DNA of 64,000 nt, from positions 799,477-863,476 of the forward strand of contig JAUSMV010000012.1 of assembly GCA_030645235.1 (NCBI GenBank), given 5' to 3'. Below are positions 59,206 through 64,000 of this stretch, piece after piece. A program made the translations under genes and the position numbers. How positions within the stretch are numbered: the stretch's first letter is position 1; every line of letters begins with the position of its first letter. Under the pieces are notes generated by a model, which ran no database searches, was not told where the DNA came from, and saw nothing but the letters and a program-made list of their open reading frames with translations. Source of the stretch: Parvibaculum sp. (GTDB lineage Bacteria > Pseudomonadota > Alphaproteobacteria > Parvibaculales > Parvibaculaceae).

Positions 59206-59652
59206 ATGAAAACAAAAACATTGGTTGCCGCTCTCATTTTCTTTGTCGCTCCGGTCCTCGGCACACCGGCGTTTGCCGGTCTTCCGACCGAGCCTGAGGA
59301 TATTCGCACAGGCGATGATCTTGCTGCGGCCTGCAAGCCGCTCGTTGAACATGATGTGTCGGAAGAGGGCGAGCTGGCTGCGAAAGCCTGTTCCGGTTTT
59401 CTCGGCAGCATGGTGCAGAAAGTCTATGAGGCAACCGAGTCCGGCAGGCCGACGACATTCAGCCGTATCGGACCGAAGCAGGAAACGACGCTCTGTTTCC
59501 AATTGCCGGATCAGCTGAGCTTTGTGGATTTTGCAAAATTGCTGTTGTCCTATCGCGCGCAGCATCCCGAGCTTGATGATCGTCCGGCCTATGAGACAGG
59601 GGCGTGGACATTGGCTGTAAACTTCCCGTGCCCGAAAGATAAAGCGCCGTGA
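59206..59652 (+). CDS. Secreted protein, Rap1a/Tai-like
   Basis: This 148-residue protein has a signal peptide (MKTKTLVAALIFFVAPVLGT, cleaved after about residue 24). The mature part has four cysteines in ACKPLV, KACSGFLG, TLCFQLPD and NFPCPKD with the spacing and the final FPC typical of Rap1a/Tai family proteins, which include immunity proteins of type VI secretion effectors. No effector gene is adjacent, so a different role is possible. Confidence 0.6.
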   Translation: MKTKTLVAALIFFVAPVLGTPAFAGLPTEPEDIRTGDDLAAACKPLVEHDVSEEGELAAKACSGFLGSMVQKVYEATESGRPTTFSRIGPKQETTLCFQLPDQLSFVDFAKLLLSYRAQHPELDDRPAYETGAWTLAVNFPCPKDKAP

Positions 59653-59726
59653 GATACTGATACGCGTTTGACAGATGAAGTGTGAGCGTCAATCCTGCTT
59701 CTCTAAGCATTCGGGGAAGAGGGAAT

Positions 59727-61550
59727 ATGCCGGTTACAGAAGCGGACGTGCTGCACGATCATCAGGGGTCTTGCTGTGATGATCCGACACATAAACATGA
59801 AACGCCTGACATAGATCTCTACGGATGCCCGTGCTGCTCGCCGATGCTGCGCGATATCGGCCTTATGTCGTTGCCTGCGCTTGCCAATGCCGCGCATCCG
59901 AAAGCGTGGAAGCGTTTGGGCGAGCGGCGGCCCGCGCAGAGCGGCACGATTGTTTTTTCCAACGCAACCGTGATGACGGTTGATGCGAAGTTTTCAGTGG
60001 CGGAAGCGATTGCTTTTCGCGGCGGCAAGATCGTCGCCGTCGGGACGCTTGCTGATGTGAAAGCGGCGGCGGGCGAAAGCGCGGAAGTTGTGGACTGCGC
60101 GGGCCGCGCTATTTTGCCGGGCTTTATTGAACCGCATATGCATTTCTTTGCCATCGCGATGATGTCCACCATGGCCAATGTCGGTGCGATGGAATGCGCT
60201 GATGCCGACGCCGTGCTCAAGCGCATTTCCGATTTGGCGCGTGAGGTGCCGGAGGGTGAATGGATCGTGGCGCGGCAGTTTGATCCGTCCTTGCAGGAAG
60301 GCGCGGAACATATCAATGCCGCGGCGCTGGAGCGCGCCGCGCCACGCAATCCGGTTTTCATTTACAACGCGTCGCTCCATATCGGCTATTGCAACACGCG
60401 CGCGCTGAACATTGCGGGCGTCACGGCGGCGACGGCAAATCCTCCGGGCGCAGCTTTTGTGCGCGATGCGAGCGGCGCACCGACGGGCGTGTTACAGGGG
60501 CAGGCGGCGATGTATGCCGTTGTCGGCCACAATGTCCGGAATATGAAACTCGAAAATGTGCCGGATGCCTGCAAATATGTTTGCGACAAGGCCAATCGTC
60601 TCGGTGTGACGACCATGTGCGATCAGGCGGTCGGCGGCTTTCAGGGCAAGGGCGAGGTGGATGCGTTCCACGCTTTTGCGGCGTCCGGCCATATGACGGC
60701 GCGGATGCGCTATTCGTTGCTCAATGTGCATGAGAAGCATTGGGACGAGGCTGACATTCAATGCGGCTATGGCGATGAGATGGCGCGGGCGACGGGATGG
60801 AAGCTTGTGTCTGACGGGTCCAATCAGGGCCGCACGGGATTTCAGCGCGAGGCCTATTACGGGCGTAATGATTTCGGGTTGCCTTATATTGAGAAAGAGG
60901 CGCTGCGCGAAATGACGGTGAAGCGCGCGCTGCAAGGCTGGCAGGTGGTGATCCATGCCAATGGCGATCAGGCGATTGACAATGCGCTTGATGCGATTGA
61001 AGCCGCTTATGCCGCCGGTGTGCCGCGCGACAGGCGTTTTCGCATTGAGCATTGTTCGGTGCTGCATGATGAGCAGATCGCGCGCATCAAAGAGATGAAT
61101 GTGAGCCCGAGTTTTCTCATCGGTCATGTTCACTATTGGGGCAAGGCATTTCGCGACGAGGTGTTCGGGCCTGAGAAGGTGATGCTGCTGGGGCGTGCGC
61201 AGTCCTGCACGGATGCGGGTATCCGCTGGACGCTTCATTCGGATGAGCCTGTGAGCGAGATGGGCCCGTTACGGCTTATCGACAATGCGGTGAATCGCAC
61301 GCTCTGGAAGGAGCCCGGCAGTGTGCTCAATGCGGCGGAATGCGTCAGCGTTGAGCAGGCGATTATTTCGCTGACGCGCGATGCGGCATGGCAGTGCTAT
61401 TCAGAGCATGAGATCGGCACGCTGGAGGTTGGCAAATGCGCGGACTTCGTGATCCTCGACAAAGACCCGCGCGCGGTGCCGTCCGCTGACATCACCAAAA
61501 TCAATGTGCTGGAAACATGGGTCGATGGCCGGAGGGTTTTTCAGGCATAA
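59727..61550 (+). CDS. YtcJ-like amidohydrolase with Cys/His-rich N-terminus
   Basis: This 607-residue protein starts at ATG 59727, preceded by GGGGAAGAGGGAAT. Residues 1-50 are unusual: HDHQGSCCDDPTHKHETPD followed by YGCPCCSP, four or more cysteines and several histidines. The amidohydrolase part (from about residue 85) has the metal-binding LPGFIEPHMHFF (His-x-His), the middle WQVVIHANGDQAIDNALD and FRIEHCSVLHDEQI, and the final TLHSDEPVSEMGPL with Asp. YtcJ-like enzymes hydrolyse exocyclic amides. The N-terminal segment may bind metal. Confidence 0.88.
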   Translation: MPVTEADVLHDHQGSCCDDPTHKHETPDIDLYGCPCCSPMLRDIGLMSLPALANAAHPKAWKRLGERRPAQSGTIVFSNATVMTVDAKFSVAEAIAFRGGKIVAVGTLADVKAAAGESAEVVDCAGRAILPGFIEPHMHFFAIAMMSTMANVGAMECADADAVLKRISDLAREVPEGEWIVARQFDPSLQEGAEHINAAALERAAPRNPVFIYNASLHIGYCNTRALNIAGVTAATANPPGAAFVRDASGAPTGVLQGQAAMYAVVGHNVRNMKLENVPDACKYVCDKANRLGVTTMCDQAVGGFQGKGEVDAFHAFAASGHMTARMRYSLLNVHEKHWDEADIQCGYGDEMARATGWKLVSDGSNQGRTGFQREAYYGRNDFGLPYIEKEALREMTVKRALQGWQVVIHANGDQAIDNALDAIEAAYAAGVPRDRRFRIEHCSVLHDEQIARIKEMNVSPSFLIGHVHYWGKAFRDEVFGPEKVMLLGRAQSCTDAGIRWTLHSDEPVSEMGPLRLIDNAVNRTLWKEPGSVLNAAECVSVEQAIISLTRDAAWQCYSEHEIGTLEVGKCADFVILDKDPRAVPSADITKINVLETWVDGRRVFQA

Positions 61551-61615
61551 GCGATTTGGGCGGCCTGAGCTTTAGGCATGACATCAAAATGCTTGGCAGA
61601 ATTTTTGAAGAAAAA

Positions 61616-61691
<76 letters not shown>

Positions 61692-61854
61692 AGCATTGGT
61701 TTGGGCTTCTACAATACCGAAACTTGGGATGCAACAGGCGAAAATTGTGCGGGTGTGCGTTGCCGGCTGTGGCAACAGGTTTGCGGCCTTTTGCTTGCGT
61801 GCGGGGCTTGTCTGCGGGCATGGTGCAGCGGAAGTTGCGTAGCGGGGGGATGTT

Positions 61855-62448
61855 TTGGGAAATCCGGTTTATTGGGCTTTGGGAACGCTGCTGGTCGCGG
61901 GGCTCGCGGGCGGTCTGGTCTATGGGCTGGCGACGCATAAGCTTGGCAAGCGCGGTCCCTATATTGCCGGTGCCATTGCTTTTATTGCTTTGTGGACCGC
62001 ATGGCCTTATTGGGCGATTTACGATTTGCAGACGGCGCTGGTTGCAGGCGACAAGGTGCGCCTGTCATCGCTGGTGGACTGGACCTCGGTGCGCGATGGT
62101 GTGCGCGAAGACCTGAAAGCGGCCTATACATCGAAAATCAAAGCAGCCGATCCGCGTATGCAGGCCTTGAGTCAGGCGATGAGCGGCGCGGCCATCGATC
62201 AGGTCGTCGAGCAGCAGATCAATCCGTCCATGTTGTCTGAAATGGCCAAAGGCAGCATGGCTGACGACAATCCGATGAGCCAGGTGCGCTATGCCTTTTT
62301 CGAGGGCAGTCCGCTTGTCTTCCGCATGGATATCGGGGCGCAGTTTTCAACGCAAAACGAGCGTACGATCTATTTGCTTGAATGGAACCTTGGCTGGCGT
62401 CTGAAGCGCATCATCGTTGCGCCTTATCTTCTGGGAGCCGGGAACTAG
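61855..62448 (+). CDS. DUF2939 domain-containing protein
   Basis: This 197-residue protein has two N-terminal hydrophobic segments (about residues 5-23 and 34-53) and an exported domain starting YWAIYDLQTALVAGDKVRLSSL, the opening of DUF2939. The start is TTG 61855 behind a GGGGGG Shine-Dalgarno; no ATG in this frame covers the helices. The stop codon (TAG, 62446-62448) shares the palindrome CTAG with the stop of rlmB on the other strand. Function unknown. Confidence 0.75.
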   Translation: MGNPVYWALGTLLVAGLAGGLVYGLATHKLGKRGPYIAGAIAFIALWTAWPYWAIYDLQTALVAGDKVRLSSLVDWTSVRDGVREDLKAAYTSKIKAADPRMQALSQAMSGAAIDQVVEQQINPSMLSEMAKGSMADDNPMSQVRYAFFEGSPLVFRMDIGAQFSTQNERTIYLLEWNLGWRLKRIIVAPYLLGAGN

Positions 62449-63296
62449 CCGCGTCGCGAGATTTCATAAAGGGCGACAGCGGCGGCATTGGAGACATTGA
62501 GGCTCCGCATTTCACCAGTGGCAGGCAGTCGTGCGAGTATGTCGCAATGTTCGCGGGTGAGGCGACGGAGACCAGAGCCTTCCGCGCCCATGACAAGGGC
62601 AACCTTGGGGCCGGTTTTGAAGTCGGGGAGGGAAACTTCGCCTTCACCATCAAGACCAATGACCTCGAAGCCCAAGTCTTTCAATTCTTCCAGCGCCCGG
62701 ACGAGGTTGGTCACTTTGGCCACTTTAACCTTTTCGAGCGCGCCGGAGGCGGCTTTGGCCAGAACGCCGCCCAAAGGCGGGCTGTTGCGGTCGGTGGTGA
62801 TGAGAGCGCCTGCGCCGAAAACGGCCGCCGAGCGGAGAATCGCTCCGAAGTTATGGGGATCAGTCACCTGATCCAGCACGACTGCGACCTTTGCGCCCGC
62901 ACAGGCCTCATCGACCGATAAATCGGGCAGGGCGGAGACTCTGAGGGCAATGCCCTGATGGACGGCACCGGGCGGCAAGGCTGAGGAAATCTCCTCAGTT
63001 GTCATAATCTCAGGGCTCAAGGTGTGACCTGAACCCAGGCTCAGACCCTCGTCAGCCATCTCGCTTTCGGCATTACGGGTCATCATCAGCCGCAGGACTT
63101 TGCGCTCCGGGTTGAGGAGTGCTGCCGTAACTGCATGAAATCCATAGATAAAATTCTCGTCGGCACCGCCTTTGTGGCCCTTTTGGGGGCCATGACGCGG
63201 GCCGCGACCGCCGCCGCCCCTGAAGGGCTTTGCGGAAGTGTCACTGCGACGATGGGTGTCGTCCTGAGAGCCGGAGCCTTGCTTGCGTTTGTTCAT
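62445..63296 (-). CDS. rlmB: 23S rRNA (guanosine-2'-O-)-methyltransferase RlmB / TrmH family
   Basis: From ATG 63296 this is a 283-residue SPOUT methyltransferase. The N-terminal 60 residues are basic and rich in Gly and Arg. The remainder has the substrate-binding domain (FIYGFHAVTAALLNPERKVL) and the three SPOUT motifs: DPHNFGAILRSAAVFGA, ALVMGAEGSGLRRLTREHCD and MRSLNVSNAAAVALYEISRR, which form the trefoil knot for AdoMet. It modifies 23S rRNA G2251 in relatives. Confidence 0.92.
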   Translation of the reverse strand: MNKRKQGSGSQDDTHRRSDTSAKPFRGGGGRGPRHGPQKGHKGGADENFIYGFHAVTAALLNPERKVLRLMMTRNAESEMADEGLSLGSGHTLSPEIMTTEEISSALPPGAVHQGIALRVSALPDLSVDEACAGAKVAVVLDQVTDPHNFGAILRSAAVFGAGALITTDRNSPPLGGVLAKAASGALEKVKVAKVTNLVRALEELKDLGFEVIGLDGEGEVSLPDFKTGPKVALVMGAEGSGLRRLTREHCDILARLPATGEMRSLNVSNAAAVALYEISRRG

Positions 63297-63419
63297 GGTG
63301 CTGCTTATATTGCGCCTTCCGGGCCCATGTAAACGCCCCCTCGACAGTGCCTTCGGGCGTCGGCCAACGACGCAGGGGACGCTGCGGGGCGTTACACGCG
63401 TTTGGGATCGGGATTTCAG

Positions 63420-63448
63420 TTGACAGCATGGCGCCAAAGCTCAATAAA
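63420..63448 (+). promoter_or_regulatory. Possible sigma-70-type promoter for the tRNA-tuf operon
   Basis: TTGACA (63420-63425) is separated by 17 bases from AATAAA (63443-63448). The -35 is perfect, the -10 fits in four of six positions. It would start RNA at about 63455, some 64 bases before tRNA-Tyr. Confidence 0.5.
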
Positions 63449-63518
63449 GCCGCGCGTATGCGAACACAATCGGCGGCAGCGAACATATTGGGATTTCACG
63501 ACATTTGACATCGGACAC

Positions 63519-63603
63519 GGAGGGGTGCCCGAGTGGCTAAAGGGGACGGACTGTAAATCCGTTAGCTAAGCTTACGTTGGTTCGAATCCAACCCCCTCCA
63601 CCA
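63519..63603 (+). tRNA. tRNA-Tyr (anticodon GTA)
   Basis: An 85-nt class II tRNA with encoded CCA: acceptor GGAGGGG pairs with CCCCTCC, the anticodon stem CGGA/TCCG encloses CTGTAAA with GTA, followed by a long variable arm (GTTAGCTAAGCTTACG) and the T loop GTTCGAATCC. Tyrosine tRNAs in bacteria have this extra arm. Confidence 0.95.
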
Positions 63604-63679
63604 TATCCCCTCGAAAATTGGGGAGTTCGATGTCGAAACGGCACCTGAAAGACGAGGTGCATGAAGGGAATACGGTCAG

Positions 63680-63753
63680 GCGGGTGTAGCTCAATGGTAG
63701 AGCAACAGCCTTCCAAGCTGATGACGAGGGTTCGATTCCCTTCACCCGCTCCA
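63680..63753 (+). tRNA. tRNA-Gly (anticodon TCC)
   Basis: A 74-nt cloverleaf with encoded CCA: acceptor GCGGGTG pairs with CACCCGC, the anticodon stem CAGCC/GCTG encloses TTCCAAG with TCC (Gly), T loop GGTTCGATTCC. It lies 76 bases after tRNA-Tyr and about 107 before tuf. Confidence 0.95.
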
Positions 63754-63859
63754 GACCGGATTTCGGCGCGGATTGTGGTGCAACTGAGACGAGATTTGAG
63801 ACCGATACCGAGACCGCTGATTTTACGAATGATCAATCGACCAAACGAGGACGACGACG

Positions 63860-64000
63860 ATGGCCAAAGAAAAGTTTGAACGCAATAAGCCGCATTGCAA
63901 CATCGGCACGATTGGTCACGTTGATCATGGCAAGACGTCATTGACGGCTGCGATCACGAAGGTTTTGGCTGAGACGGGCGGGGCGGTTTATTCGGCCTAT
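63860..64000 (+). CDS. tuf: Elongation factor Tu, N-terminal part (partial)
   Basis: The first 47 codons are inside the window: [20 protein letters not shown] is followed by [11 protein letters not shown], i.e. the P-loop [10 protein letters not shown]-Tu carries aminoacyl-tRNA to the ribosome with GTP. The gene runs past the end of the window. The order rlmB, tRNA-Tyr, tRNA-Gly, tuf is usual in alphaproteobacteria. Confidence 0.97.
   Translation, partial: MAKEKFERNKPHCNIGTIGHVDHGKTSLTAAITKVLAETGGAVYSAY

Overview
The window is one 64 kb piece of a chromosome from an alphaproteobacterium. The clearest signs are the right-hand end, where rlmB is followed by tRNA-Tyr, tRNA-Gly and tuf, and families that are common or restricted in that class: DUF2336, the two-CBS-domain protein, DUF2157 with GDYXXLXY, and a form II CoxL-like molybdoenzyme. 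The codon and base composition (G+C rich, third-position G/C) is uniform apart from a few short stretches. A Hyphomicrobiales/Parvibaculales-type, aerobic, lipid- and xenobiotic-degrading organism fits best, but the order cannot be fixed from sequence reading alone.

Layout. 1-5.5 kb: end of a carotenoid oxygenase gene, small membrane proteins, CBS protein, patatin-like lipase, hisI and folE. 5.8-14.7 kb: a translation and Fe-S block (cysS, Fe-S scaffold, yidD, thrS) interrupted by accessory genes: VOC protein, NTF2-like protein, a CYP153-like cytochrome P450, and a two-gene module made of an unknown 225-residue protein and an HTH-ImmA/IrrE metallopeptidase. This is followed by a hairpin-rich stretch with no gene. 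15-31.6 kb: an ArsR/SRPBCC pair, a secreted putative thiol hydrolase overlapping tail-to-tail with an outer-membrane barrel, nitroreductase, HAD phosphatase, two Fe(II)/2-oxoglutarate oxygenase-like proteins, a D-aminoacylase, a tandem duplication of a 2-hydroxyacid dehydrogenase, a MaoC/CoA-lyase/acyl-CoA dehydrogenase group, and a TetR gene divergent from two small membrane proteins. 31.7-42 kb: HIT protein, degenerate receiver, spinster-type MFS transporter, a lytic transglycosylase behind a textbook sigma-54 promoter, CoA transferase, PEP-mutase-like enzyme, DUF2336, thiolase and a degenerate EAL protein. 42-53 kb: NUDIX hydrolase, nadK, moaA, glpK, an FAD-linked dehydrogenase, a Spy-like protein and the lone CoxL-like large subunit. 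53-64 kb: a TetR operon (unknown protein plus SDR), a MarR-type regulator divergent from desaturase-SDR-creatininase, a Rap1a/Tai-like protein, a YtcJ-like amidohydrolase, tRNA-Thr, DUF2939, rlmB, two tRNAs and the start of tuf.

Most genes are chromosomal housekeeping or catabolic genes in short operons with ATGA/TAATG overlaps. No transposase, integrase, phage gene or CRISPR array is visible. The non-coding DNA is the least ordinary part: a family of at least six short double-hairpin repeats in three clusters, whose stems differ in sequence but stay paired; a second, about 150-bp dispersed repeat present once on each strand beside two of those clusters; several clear regulator operators (ArsR, two TetR, MarR-type); and the sigma-54 promoter. 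The candidate undescribed systems are the 225-residue/HTH-ImmA/IrrE pair with its downstream structured DNA, the TetR-controlled 346-residue protein with its SDR, and the MarR-controlled desaturase-SDR-creatininase operon.
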